This document shows, one piece after another, positions 13,020-26,599 of a stretch of DNA of 64,000 nt. Source of the DNA: Colletes latitarsis (taxonomy: Eukaryota > Arthropoda > Insecta > Hymenoptera > Colletidae); assembly GCF_051014445.1 (NCBI RefSeq), contig NC_135146.1, positions 2,790,001 through 2,854,000 of the forward strand, written 5' to 3'. Positions within the stretch are counted from its first letter, which is position 1; each line of letters opens with the position of its first letter. The notes under the pieces were generated by a model, which was not told the origin of the DNA, made no database searches, and saw only the letters and a program-made list of their open reading frames with translations. The translations under genes and the position numbers were made by a program.

Positions 13020-13640
13020 TGGATTCAATCTATATTTTAGAGGATAACACCGGTTAGGTCAGGGTTAGGTCTGGTATTTGCCATCATCTGGCTCATGCTT
13101 TCGCATTTTTCGCATAGTTGTTGGCCAGATCCTGGGCGTTTTCTGGTTTGGATCACGTAGAAATATGGTACCACACTGCAACAGTGAGTTAAACCTGGAT
13201 TCAATCTATATTTTAGAGGATACCACCGGTTAGGTCCGGGTTAGGTCTGGTATTTGCCATCATCTGGCTCATACTTTCGCATTTTTCGCATACCTGTTGG
13301 CCAGATCCAGGGCGTTTTCTGGTTTGGATCACGTAGTAATGTAGAACCACTCTGAAACAGTGAGTTAAACCTGGATTCAATCTTTATTTTAGAGGATAAC
13401 ACCGGTTAGGTCAGGGTTAGGTCTGGTATTTGCCATCATCTGGCTCATGCTTTCGCATTTTTCGCATAGTTGTTGGCCAGATCCTGGGCGTTTTCTGGTT
13501 TGGATCACGTAGAAATATGGTACCACACTGCAACAGTGAGTTAAACCTGGATTCAATCTATATTTTAGAGGATACCACCGGTTAGGTCCGGGTTAGGTCT
13601 GGTATTTGCCATCATCTGGCTCATGCTTTCGCATTTTTCG
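13020..13640 (+). repeat. 2-monomer duplication (352 bp)
   Basis: CGCATAGTTGTTGGCC with CACGTAGAAATATGG occurs at 13,111 and 13,463. A third related monomer lies about 350 bp upstream near 12,761 (TGCATAGTTG). Confidence 0.82.
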
Positions 13641-16139
13641 CATACTTGTTGGCGAGATCCTGGGCGTTATTCAGTTTGGATCACGTAGTAATGTGGTTCC
13701 ACCCTGCAGCAGTGAGTTAAACCTGGATACAATCTATATTTTAGAGGATAACACCGGTTAGGTCAGGGTTAGGTCTGGTATTTGCCATCATCTGGCTCAT
13801 ACTTTCGGATTTTTCGCATACTCGTTGGCCAGATCCTGGGCGTTTTCTGGTTTGGATCACGTAGTAATATGGTACCACACTGAAACAGTGAGATTATTTG
13901 GAATCTAACTATATTTTAAAGGATAACACCGGTTAGGTCAGGGTAAGGTCTGGTATTTGCCATCATCTGGCTCATACTTTCGCATTTTTGATATACTTGT
14001 TCGCCAGATCCTGGCCGTTTTCTGGTTTGGATCACGTAGTAATGAGGTACCACTCTGCATCAGTGAGTTAAACCAGGATTCAATCTTTATTTTAGAGGAT
14101 AACACCGGTCAGGTCAGGGTTAGGTCTGGTATTTGCCATCATCTGGCTCATACTTTCGCATTTCTCGCATATTTGTGGCCAGATCCAGGGCGATTTCTGG
14201 TTTGGATCACGTAGTAATGTGGTACCACACTGCCACATGAATTAAACCTGGATTCAATCTATATTTTAGAGGATAACACCGGTTAGGTCAGGGTATGGTC
14301 AGGTAATTGCCATCATCTGTCTCATACTTTCGCATTTTTCGCATACCTGTTGGCCAGATTCTGGGCGTTTTCTGGTGTGGATCACGTAGTAATGTGGTAC
14401 CACTCTGCATCAGTGAGTTAAACCTGGATTCAATATTTATTTTAGAGGATAACACCGGTTAGGTCAGGGTAAGGTCAGGTATTTGCCATCATCTGGCTCA
14501 TACTTTCGCATTTTTCGCATACTTGTTGGCCAGATTCTGGACGTTTTCTGGTTTGGATCACGTAGTAATGCGGCACCACACTGCAACAGTGAGTTAAACC
14601 TGAATTCAATCTATATTTTAGAGGATACCACCGGCTAGGTCAGGGTTAGGTCTGGTATTTGCCATCATCTGGCTCATACTTTCGCATTTTTCGCATACCT
14701 GTTGGCCAGATCTTGGGCGTTTTCTGGTTTGGATCACGTAGTAATGTGGTACCACAATGATACAGTGAGTTAATCCTGGATTCAATCTATATTTTAGAGG
14801 ATAATACAGGTTAGGTCAGGCTTAGGTCTGGTATTTGCCATCATCTGGCCCATACTTTCGCATTTTCCGCATTCTTGTTGGCCAGATCCTGGGCGTTTTC
14901 TGGTTTGGATCACGTAGTAACGAGGTACCACACTGAAACAGTGAGTTAAACCTGGATTCAATCTTTATTTTAGAGGATAACACTGATTAGATCAGGGTTA
15001 GGTCTGGTATTTGCCATCATCTGGCCCATACTTTCGCATTTTCCGCATTCTTGTTGGCCAGATCCTGGCCATTTTCTGGGTTGGATCAGGTAGTAGTGTG
15101 GTACCACACTGCCACATGAGTTAAACCTGGATTCAATCTATATTTTAGAGGATAACACCGGTTAGGTCAGGGTTAGGTCTGGTATTTGCCATCATCTGGC
15201 TCATGCTTTCGCATTTTTCGCATACTTGTTGGCCAGATCCTGGGCGTTTTCTGGTTTGGGTCACGTAGTAATGTAGAACCACTCTGAAACAGTGAGTTAA
15301 ACCTGGATTCAATCTCTATTTTAGAGGATAACACCGGTTAGGTCAGGGTTAGGTCTGGTATTTGCCATCATCTGGCTCATGCTTTCGCATTTTTCGCATA
15401 CTTGTTGGCCAGATCCTGGGCGTTTTCTGGTTTGGGTCACGTAGTAATGTGGTACCACACTTAAACAGTTGGTTAAACTAGGATTCAATCTATATTTTAG
15501 AGGATAACACCGGTTAGGTCAGGGCTAGGTCTGGTATTTGCCATCATCTGGCTCATGCTTTCGCATTTTTCGCATACTTGTTGGCCAGATCCTGGGCGTT
15601 TTCTGGTTTGGATCACGTAGTAATGTGGTACCACACTGAAACAGTGAGTTAATCATGGATTCAATCTATATTTTAGAGGATAACACCGGTTAGGTCAGGG
15701 CTAGGTCTGGTATTTGCCATCATCTGGCTCATACTTTCGCATTTTTCGCATACTTGTTGGCCAGATCTTGGGCGTTTTCTGGTTTGGATCACGTAGTAAT
15801 GTGGTACCACAATGATACAGTGAGTTAATCCTGGATTCAATCTATATTTTAGAGGATAACACCGGTTAGGTCAGGGTCAGGCCTGGTATTTGACATCATC
15901 TGGCTCATACTTTCGCATTTTCCGCATACTTGTTGGCCAGATCCTGGCGATTTCTGTTTTGGATCACGTAGTAACGTGTTTCCACACCGCAACAGTGAGT
16001 TAAACCAGGATACAATCTATATATTAGAGGGTAACACCGGTTAGATTTGGGTTAGGTCTGGTATTTGCCATCATCTGGCTCATGCTTTCGCATTTTTCGC
16101 ATACCTGTTGGCCAGATCCTGGGCGTTTTCTGGTTTGGA

Positions 16140-17430
16140 TCACGTAGTAATATGGTACCACACTGAAACAGCGAGTTAATCCTGGATTCGATCTATATAT
16201 TAGAGGTTAACACCAGTTTCGTTTGGGTTAGGTCTGGTATTTGCCATCATCTGGCTCATACTTTCGCATTTTTCGCATACTTGTTGGCCAGATCCTGGGC
16301 GTTTTCTGGTTTGGATCACATAGTAATGTGCTATCACTCTGATACAGTGAGTTAATCTTGGATTCAATCTATAGTTAAGAGGATAACACTGGTTAGGTTA
16401 GGGTTAGGTCTGGTATTTGCCATCATCTGTCTCATACATTCGCATTTTTCACCTACTTGTTGGCCAGACACTGGGCGTTTTCTGGGTTGGATCACGTAGT
16501 AATATGGCACCACACTCAAACAGTGAGTTAAACCTGAATTCAATCTATATTTTAGAGGATAACACCGGTTAGGTCTGGGTTAGGTCTGGTATTTGCCATC
16601 ATCTGGCTCACACTTTCGCATTTTTCGCATACTTGTTGGCCAGATCCTGGGCGTTTTCTGGTTTGGATCACGTAGTAATGAGGTACCACACTGAAACAGT
16701 GAGTTAATCCTGGATACGATCTATATATTAGAGGGTAACACCGGTTAGGTTTGGGTTAGGTCTGGTATTTGCTATCATCTGGCTCATACTTTCGCATTTC
16801 TCGCATACTTTTGGCCAGATCCAGCGCGTTTTCAGGTTTGGATCACGTAGTAATGTAGAACCACTCTGAAACTGTGAGTTAATCCTGGATTCAGTCTATA
16901 TTTTAGAGGATAACACCGGTTAGGTCAGTGTTAGGTCTTGTATTTGCCATCATCTGTCTCATACATTCGCATTTTTCACCTACTTGTTGGCCAGATACTG
17001 GGCGTTTTCTGGGTTGGATCACGTAGTAATGAGGTACCACGCTGAAACAGTGAGTTAATCCTGGATACGATCTATATATTAGAGGGTAACACCGGTTAGG
17101 TTTGGGTTAGGTCTGGTATTTGCCATCATCTGACTCATACTTTCGCATTTTCCGCATACTTGTTGGCCTGATCCAGGGCGTTTTCAGGTTTGGATCACGT
17201 AGTAATGAGGTACCACACTGAAACAGTGAGTTAATCGTGGATACGATCTATATATTAGAGGGTAACACCGGTTAGGTTTGGGTTAGGTCTGGTATTAGCC
17301 ATCATCTGACTCATACTTTCGCATTTTTCGCATACTTGTTGGCCGGATCCTGGGCGGTTTCTGGATTGGTTCACGTAGTAATGTGGCACCACACTCAAAC
17401 AGTGAGTTAAACCTGGAACAATCTATATTT
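16140..17430 (+). repeat. Long-range segmental duplication, first copy
   Basis: This block shares an ordered set of private variants with 18,953-20,410: CACCAGTTTCGTTTGGG (16,211/19,024), CATTCGCATTTTTCACC, GCTATCATCTGG with TTTCTCGCATAC (16,771/19,759), AGGTCAGTGTTAGGTCTTG and GGTATTAGCCATC. The offset changes from 2,813 to 2,988 bp, so one copy gained or lost one monomer after duplication. Confidence 0.85.
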
Positions 17431-18059
17431 TAGACGATAACACCGGTTAGGTCGGGGTTAGGTGTGGTATTTGCCATCATCTGGCTCATACTTTCGCATT
17501 TTCCGCATACTTGTTGGCCAGATACTGGGCGTTTTCTGGGTTGGATCACATAGTAATGTGGTATCACACTGATACAGTGAGTTAAACCTGGATTCAATCT
17601 ATATTTTAGAGGATAACACCGGTTAGGTCAGGGTTAGGTCTGGTATTTGCCATCATCTGGCTCACACTTTCGCATTTTTCGCATACTTGTTGGCCAGATC
17701 CTGGGCGGTTTCTGGCAAGGATCACGTAGTAATGTGGCACCACACTCAAACCGTCAGTTAAACCTGGATTCAATCTATATTTTAGAGGATAACACCGGAT
17801 AGGTCAGGGTTAGGTCTGGTATTTGCCATCATCTGGCTCATACTTTCGCATTTTTCGCATACTTGATGGCCAGATCCTGGGCGTTTTCTGGGTTGGATCA
17901 TGTAGTAATGTGGCACCACACTCAAACAGTGAGTTAAACCTGGATCAATCTATATTTTAGAGGATAACACCGGTTAGGTTTGGGTTAGGTCTGGTATTTG
18001 CCATCATCTGGCTCATACTTTCGCATTTTTCGCATACTTGTTGGCCAGATCCTGGGCGT

Positions 18060-18360
18060 TTTCTGGTTTGGATCACATAGTAATGTGGTATCACACTGAT
18101 AGAGTGAGTTAAACTTGGATTCAATCTATAGTTAAGAGGATAATACCGGTAAGGTCAGGGTTAGGTCTGGTATTTGCCATCATCTGGCTCATAGTTTCGC
18201 ATTTTTCGCATACTTGTTGGCCAGATCCTGGGCGTTTTCTGGTTTGGATCACATAGTAATGTGGTATCACACTGATACAGTGAGTTAAACTTGGATTCAA
18301 TCTATAGTTAAGAGGATAATACCGGTAAGGTCAGGGTTAGGTCTGGTATTTGCCATCATC
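18060..18360 (+). repeat. Recent single-monomer duplication
   Basis: Adjacent monomers with CACATAGTAATGTGGTATCAC, ATAGTTAAGAGG and AATACCGGTAAGG differ at very few positions (for example GATAGAG versus GATACAG). Confidence 0.78.
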
Positions 18361-18952
18361 TGGCTCATACTTTCGCATTTTTCGCATACTTGTTGGCCGG
18401 ATCCTGGGCGGTTTCTGGTTTGGTTCACGTAGTAATGTGGCACCACACTCAAACCGTCAGTTAAACCTGGATTCAATCTATATTTTAGAGGATAACACCG
18501 GATAAGTCAGGGTTAGGTCTGGTATTTGCCATTATCTGGCTCATACTTTCGCATTTTTCGCATACTTGTTGGCCAGATCCTGGGCGTTTTCTGGTTTGGA
18601 TCACGTAGTAATGTAGAACCACTCTGAAAAGGTGAGTTAATCCTGGATTCGATCTATATATTAGAGGGTAACACCGGTTAGGTTTTGGTTAGGTCTGGTA
18701 TTTGCCATCATCTGGCTCACACTTTCGCATTTTTCGCATACTTGATGGCGAGATCCTGGGCGGTTTCTGGTTTGGTTCACGTAGTAATGTGGCACCACAC
18801 TCAAACCGTCAGTTAAACCTGGATTCAATCTATATTTTAGAGGATAACACCGGATAAGTCAGGGTTAGGTCTGGTATTTGCCATCATCTGGCTCATACTT
18901 TCGCATTTTTCGCATACTTGATGGCCAGATCCTGGGCGTTTTCTGGTTTGGA

Positions 18953-20410
18953 TCACGTAGTAATATGGTACCACACTGAAACAGCGAGTTAATCCTGGAT
19001 TCGATCTATATATTAGAGGTTAACACCAGTTTCGTTTGGGTTAGGTCTGGTATTTGCCATCATCTGGCTCATACTTTCGCATTTTTCGCATACTTGTTAG
19101 CCAGATCCTGGGCGTTTTCTGGTTTGGATCACATAGTAATGTGGTATCACACTGATACAGTGAGTTAATCTTGGATTCAATCTATAGTTAAGAGGATAAC
19201 ACTGGTTAGGTCAGGGTTAGGTCTGGTATTTGCCATCATCTGTCTCATACATTCGCATTTTTCACCTACTTGTTGGCCAGATACTGGGCGTTTTCTGGGT
19301 TGGATCACGTAGTAATATGGCACCACACTCAAACAGTGAGTTAGCCTGAATTCAATCTATATTTTAGAGGATAACACCGGTTAGGTCAGGGTTAGGTCTG
19401 GTATTTGCCATCATCTGGCTCACACTTTCGCATTTTTCGCATATTTGTTGGCTAGATCCTGGGCGGTTTCTGGTTTGGATCACATAGCAATGTGGTATCA
19501 CACTGATACAGTGAGTTAATCTTGGATTCAATCTATAGTTAAGAGGATTATACCGGTAAGGTCAGGGTTAGGTCTGGTATTTGCCATCATCTGGCTCATA
19601 CTTTCGCATTTTCCGCATACTTGTTGGCCAGATCCTGGGCGTTTTCTGGTTCGGATCACGTAGTAATGAGGTACCACACTGAAATAGTGAGTTAATCCTG
19701 GATACGATCTATATATTAGAGGGTAACACCGGTTAGGTTTGGGTTAGGTCTGGTATTTGCTATCATCTGGCTCATACTTTCGCATTTCTCGCATACTTTT
19801 GGCCAGATCCAGGGCGTTTTCAGGTTTGGATCACGTAGTAATGTAGAACCACTCTGAAACTGTGAGTTAATCCTGGATTCAGTCTATATTTTAGAGGATA
19901 ACACCGGTTAGGTCAGTGTTAGGTCTTGTATTTGCCATCATCTGTCTCATACATTCGCATTTTTCACCTACTTGTTGGCCAGATACTGGGCGTTTTCTGG
20001 GTTGGATCAGGTAGTAATGAGGTACCACACTGAAACAGTGAGTTAATCCTGGATACGATCTATATATTAGAGGGTAACACCGGTTAGGTTTGGGTTAGGT
20101 CTGGTATTTGCCATCATCTGACTCATACTTTCGCATTTTCCGCATACTTGTTGGCCTCATCCAGGGCGTTTTCAGGTTTGGATCACGTAGTAATGAGGTA
20201 CCACACTGAAACAGTGAGTTAATCCTGGATACGATCTATATATTACAGGGTAACACCGGTTAGGTTTGGGTTAGGTCTGGTATTAGCCATCATCTGACTC
20301 ATACTTTCGCATTTTTCGCATACTTGTTGGCCGGATCCTGGGCGGTTTCTGGATTGGTTCACGTAGTAATGTGGCACCACACTCAAACAGTGAGTTAAGC
20401 CTGGAACAAT
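18953..20410 (+). repeat. Long-range segmental duplication, second copy
   Basis: This is the partner of 16,140-17,430, with one additional monomer near 19,500 carrying GATTATACCGGTAAGG. Confidence 0.85.
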
Positions 20411-20544
20411 CTATATTTTAGAGGATAACACCGGTTAGGTTTGGATTAGGTCTGGTATTTGCCATCATCTGGCTCATACTTTCGCATTTCTCGCATACTT
20501 TTGGCCAGATCCAGGGCGTTTTCAGGTTTGGATCACGTAGTAAT

Positions 20545-21240
20545 GTAGAACCACTCTGAAACTGTGAGTTAATGCTGGATTCAATCTATATTTTAGAGGA
20601 TAACGCCGGTTAGGTCAGGGTCAGGCCTGGTATTTGCCATCATCTGGCTCATACTTTCGCATTTCTCGCATACTTGCTGGCCTGATCCAGGGCGTTTTCA
20701 GGTTTGGATCACGTAGTAATGTAGAACCACTCTGAAACAGTGAGTTAATCCTGGATTCAATCTATATTTTAGAGGATAACACTGGTTAGGTCAGGGTTAG
20801 GTCTGGTATTTGCCATCATCTGTCTCATACATTCGCATTTTTCACCTACTTGTTGGCCAGATCCAGGTCGTTTTCAGGTTTGGATCACGTAGTAATGTAG
20901 AACCACTCTGAAGCTGTGAGTTAATGCTGGATTCAATCTATATTTTAGAGGATAACGCCGGTTAGGTCAGGGTCAGGCCTGGTATTTGCCATCATCTGGC
21001 TCATACTTTCGCATTTCTCGCATACTTGCTGGCCTGATCCAGGGCGTTTTCAGGTTTGGATCACGTAGTAATGTAGAACCACACTGAAACAGTGAGTTAA
21101 TCTTGGATTCAATCTATAGTTAAGAGGATTATACCGGTAAGGTCAGGGTTAGGTCTGGTATTTGCCATCATCTGGCTCATACTTTCGCATTTCTCGCATA
21201 CTTGCTGGCCTGATCCAGGGCGTTTTCAGGTTTGGATCAC
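20545..21240 (+). repeat. 2-monomer duplication (352 bp)
   Basis: TAACGCCGGTTAGG (20,601/20,953), GGGTCAGGCCTGG and CTTGCTGGCCTGATCCAGG recur 352 bp apart. Confidence 0.85.
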
Positions 21241-21279
21241 GTAGTAATGTAGAACCACTCTGAAACTGTGAGCTAATCC

Positions 21280-22290
21280 TGGATTCAGTCTATATTTTAG
21301 AGGATAACACTGGTTAGGTCAGGGTTGGGTCTGGTATTAGCCATCATCTGACTCATACTTTCGCTTTTTTCGCATACTTGTTGGCCAGATCCTGGGCGGT
21401 TTCTGGATTGGTTCACGTAGCAATGTGGCACCACACTCAAACAGTGAGTTAAACCTGGATCAATCTATATTTTAGAGGATAACACCGGTTAGGTCGGGGT
21501 TAGGTCTGGTATTTGCCATCATCTGGCTCACACTTTCGCATTTTTCGCATACTTGTTGGCCAGATCCTGGGCGGTTTCTGGTTTGGATCACATAGTAATG
21601 TGGTATCACACTGATACAGTGAGTTAATCTTGGATTCAATCTATAGTTAAGAGGATTATACCGGTAAGGTCAGGGTTAGGTCTGGTATTTGCCATCATCT
21701 GGCTCATACTTTCGCATTTTCCGCATACTTGTTGGCCAGATCCTGGGCGTTTTCTGGTTTGGATCACGTAGTAATGAGGTACCACACTGAAACAGTGAGT
21801 TAATCCTGGATTCGATCTATATATTAGAGGGTAACACCGGTTAGGTTTGGGATAGGTCTGGTATTTGCCATCATCTGGCTCATACTTTCGCATTTCTCGC
21901 ATACTTTTGGCCAAATCCAGGGCGTTTTCAGGTTTGGATCACGTAGTAATGTAGAACCACTCTGAAACTGTGAGTTAATCCTGGATTCAGTCTATATTTT
22001 AGAGGATAACACTGGTTAGGTCAGGGTTGGGTCTGGTATTAGCCATCATCTGACTCATACTTTCGCATTTTTCGCATACTTGTTGGCCAGATCCTGGGCG
22101 GTTTCTGGATTGGTTCACGTAGTAATGTGGCACCACACTCAAACAGTGAGTTAAACCTGGATCAATCTATATTTTAGAGGATAACACCGGTTAGGTCGGG
22201 GTTAGGTCTGGTATTTGCCATCATCTGGCTCACACTTTCGCATTTTTCGCATACTTGTTGGCCAGATCCTGGGCGTTTTCTGGTTTGGAT
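21280..22290 (+). repeat. 4-monomer duplication (702 bp)
   Basis: GGGTTGGGTCTGGTATTAGCC (21,322/22,024) is followed in both copies by ACCTGGATCAATC and GGTTAGGTCGGGG with CTCACACTTTCGC. Period is 702 bp, two short of 4 x 176 because of the short GGATCAATC monomers. Confidence 0.83.
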
Positions 22291-23520
22291 CACATAGTAA
22301 TGTGGTATCACACTGAAACAGTGACTTATTCTTGGATTCAATCTATATTTTAGAGGATAACACCGGTTAGGTCAGGGTTTGGTCTGGTATTTGCCATCAT
22401 CTGGCTCATACTTTTGCATTTTTCGCATACTTGTTGGCCAGATCCTGTGCGTTTTCTGGTTTGGATCACGTAGTAATGTAGAACCACTCTGAAAAGGTGA
22501 GTTTAACCTGGATTCAATCTATATTTTAGAGGATAACACCGGTTAGGTCAGGGTTAGGCCTGGTATTTGCCATCATCTGGCTCATAGTTCCGCATTTTTC
22601 GCATACTTGTTGGCCAGATCCTGGGCGTTTTCTGGTTTGGATCACATAGTAATGTGGTATCACACTGATACAGTGAGTTAATCTTGGATTCAATCTATAG
22701 TTAAGAGCATAATACCGGTAAGGTCAGGATTACGTCTGGTGTTTGCCTTCATCTGGCTCATGGTTCCGCATTTTTCGCATACTTGTTGACCAGATCCTGG
22801 GCGTTTTCTCGTTTGTATCACGTAGTAATGTAGAACCACTCTGAAACAGTGAGTTAAACCTGGATTCAATCTATATTGGTGAGGATAACACCGGTTAGGT
22901 CAGGGTTAGGTCTGGTATTTGCCATCATCTGGCTCACACTTTCGCATTTTTCGCATACTTGTTGGCCAGATCCTCGGCGTTTTCTGGATTGGTTCACGTA
23001 GTAATGTGGCACCGCACTCAAACAGTGAGTTAAACCTGGATCAATCTATATTTTAGAGGATAACACCGGTTAGGTCGGGGTTAGGTCTGGTATTTGCCAT
23101 CATCTGGCTCATACTTTCGCATTTTCCGCATACTTGTTGGCCAGATCCTGGGCGTTTTCTGGTTTGGCTCACGTAGTAATGAGGTACCACACTGAAACAG
23201 TGAGTTAATCCTGGATTCGATCTATATATTAGAGGGTAACACCGGTTAGGTCGGGGTTAGGTCTGGTATTTGCCATCATCTGGCTCACACTTTCGCATTT
23301 TTCGCATACTTGTTGGCCAGATCCTGGGCGTTTTCTGGGTTGGATCAGGTAGTAGTGTGGTATCACACTGATACAGTGAGTTAATCTTGGATTCAATCTA
23401 TAGTTAAGAGGATTATACCGGTAAGGTCAGGGTTAGGTCTGGTATTTGCCATCATCTGGCTCATACTTTCGCATTTTCCGCATACTTGTTGGCCAGATAC
23501 TGGGCGTTTTCTGGGTTGGA

Positions 23521-25981
23521 TCACGTTGTAGTGTGGTACCGCACTGAAACAGTGATGTAATCCTGGATTCGATCTATATGTTAGAGGGTAACACCGGTTA
23601 CGTTTGGGTTAGGTCTGTTATTTGCCATCATCTGGCTCATACTTTCGCATTTTTCGCATACTTGTTGGCCAGATCCTGGGCGTTTTCTGGTTTGGATCAC
23701 GTAGTAATGAGGTACCACACTAAAACAGTGAGTTAATCCTGGATACGATCTATATATTAGAGGGTAACACCGGTTAGGTTTGGGTTAGGTCTGGTATTTG
23801 CCATCATCTGGCTCATACTTTCGCATTTTTCGCATACTTGTTGGCCAGATCCTGTGCGTTTTCTGGTTTGGATCACGTAGTAATGTAGAACCACTCTGAA
23901 AAGGTGAGTTAAACCTGGATTCAATCTATATTTTAGAGGATAAAACCGCTTAGGTCAGGGTTAGGCCTGGTATTTGCCATCATCTGGCTCACACTTTCGC
24001 ATTTTTCGCATACTTGTTGGCCAGATCCTGGGCGTTTTCTGGGTTGGATCAGGTAGTAGTGTGGTATCACACTGATACAGTTAGTTAATCTTGGATTCAT
24101 TCTATAGTTATGAGGATTATACCGGTAAGGTCAGGGTTAGGTCTGGTATTTGCCATCATCTGGCTCATACTTTCGCATTTTCCGCATACTTGTTGGCCAG
24201 ATCCTGGGCGTTTTCTGGTTTGGATCACGTAGTAATGAGGTACCACACTAAAACAGTGAGTTAATCCTGGATACGATCTATATATTAGAGGGTAACACCG
24301 GTTAGGTTTGGGTTAGGTCTGGTATTTGCCATCATCTGGCTCATACTTTCGCATTTTTCGCATACTTGTTGGCCAGATCCTGCGCGTTTTCTGGTTTGGA
24401 TCACGTAGTAATGTAGAACCACTCTGAAAAGGTGAGTTAAACCTGGATTCAATCTATATTTTAGAGGATAAAACCGCTTAGGTCAGGGTTAGGCCTGGTA
24501 TTTGCCATCATCTGGCTCGTAGTTCCGCATTTTTCGCATACTTGTTGGCCAGATCCTGGGCGTTTTCTGGTTTGGATCAGGTAGTAGTGTGGTATCACAC
24601 TGATACAGTGAGTTAATCTAGGATTCAGTCTATATTTTAGAGGATAACACTGGTTAGGTCAGGGTTGGTCTTGTATTTGCCATCATCTGTCTCATACATT
24701 CGCATTTTTCACCTACTTGTTGGCCAGATACTGGGCGTTTTCTGGGTTGGATCACGTTGTAGTGTGGTACCGCACTGAAACAGTGATGTAATCCTGGATT
24801 CGATCTATATGTTAGAGGGTAACACCGGTTACGTTTGGGTTAGGTCTGTTATTTGCCATCATCTGGCTCATACTTTCGCATTTTTCGCATACTTGTTGGC
24901 CAGATCGTGGGCGTTTTCTGGTTTGGATCACGTAGTAATGAGGTACCACACTAAAACAGTGAGTTAATCCTGGATACGATCTATATATTAGAGGGTAACA
25001 CCGGTTAGGTTTGGGTTAGGTCTGGTATTTGCCATCATCTGGCTCATACTTTCGCATTTTTCGCATACTTGTTGGCCAGATCCTGTGCGTTTTCTGGTTT
25101 GGATCACGTAGTAATGTAGAACCACTCTGAAAAGGTGAGTTAAACCTGGATTCAATCTATATTTTAGAGGATAAAACCGCTTAGGTCAGGGTTAGGCCTG
25201 GTATTTGCCATCATCTGGCTCGTAGTTCCGCATTTTTCGCATACTTGTTGGCCAGATCCTGGGCGTTTTCTGGTTTGGATCACATAGTAATGTGGTATCA
25301 CACTGATACAGTGAGTGAATCTTGGATTCAATCTATATTTTAGAGGATAACATCGGTTAGGTCAGGGTTAGGTCTGGTATTTGCCATCATCTGGCTCATA
25401 CTTTCGCATTTTTCGCATACTTGTTGGCCAGATCCTGGGCGTTTTCTGGGTTGGATCAGGTAGTAGTGTGGTATCACACTGATACAGTGAGTTAATCTTG
25501 GATTCAATCTATAGTTAAGAGGATTATACCGGTAAGGTCAGGGTTAGGTCTGGTATTTGCCATCATCTGGCTCATACTTTCGCATTTTCCGCATACTTGT
25601 TGGCCAGATCCTGGGCGTTTTCTGGTTTGGATCACGTAGTAATGAGGTACCACACTAAAACAGTGAGTTAATCCTGGATACGATCTATATATTAGAGGGT
25701 AACACCGGTTAGGTTTGGGTTAGGTCTGGTATTTGCCACCATCTGGCTCATACTTTCGCATTTCTCGCATACTTTTGGCCAGATCCAGGGCGTTTTCAGG
25801 TTTGGATCACGTAGTAATGTAGAACCACTCTGAAACTGTGAGTTAATCCTGGATTCAGTCTATATTTTAGAGGATAACACTGGTTAGGTCAGGGTTGGTC
25901 TTGTATTTGCCATCATCTGTCTCATACATTCGCATTTTTCACCTACTTGTTGGCCAGATACTGGGCGTTTTCTGGGTTGGA
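23521..25981 (+). repeat. 7-monomer higher-order repeat (~1,230 bp), shuffled
   Basis: TCACGTTGTAGTGTGG with TTACGTTTGGG and GGTCTGTTATTTGCC marks unit starts at 23,521, 24,752 and 25,982. Within each unit, monomers with CACACTAAAACAG, GAAAAGGTGAG and AAAACCGCTTAGG recur as a trimer (528 bp), but their order differs: unit 1 reads a-b-c-e-b-c-e and unit 2 reads a-b-c-d-e-b-c. The third unit matches only for about one monomer. Confidence 0.8.
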
Positions 25982-26599
25982 TCACGTTGTAGTGTGGTAC
26001 CGCACTGAAACAGTGATGTAATCCTGGATTCGATCTATATGTTAGAGGGTAACACCGGTTACGTTTGGGTTAGGTCTGTTATTTGCCATCATCTGGCTCA
26101 TACTTTCGCATTTTTCGCATACTTGTTGGCCAGATCCTGGGCGTTTTCTGGTTTGGATCACATAGTAATGTGGTATCACACTGATACAGTGAGTTAATCT
26201 TGGATTCAATCTATAGTTAAGAGGATAATACCGGTAAGGTCAGGGTTAGGTCTGGTATTTGCCATCATCTGACTCATACTTTCGCATTTTCCGCATACTT
26301 GTTGCCCAGATCCTGGGCGTTTTCTGGTTTGGATCACGTAGTAATGTAGAACCACTCTGAAGCAGTGAGTTAAACCTGGAATCAATCTATATTTTAGAGG
26401 ATAACACCGGTTAGGTCAGGGTTGGGTCTGGTATTAGCCATCATCTGACTCATACTTTCGCATTTTTCGCATACTTGTTGGCCGGATAGTGCGCGTTTTC
26501 TGGTTTGGATCACGTAGTAATGAGGTACCACACTGAAACAGTGAGTTCAGCCTGGATGCGATCTATATATTAGAGGATAACACCGGTTAGGTCAGGGTT

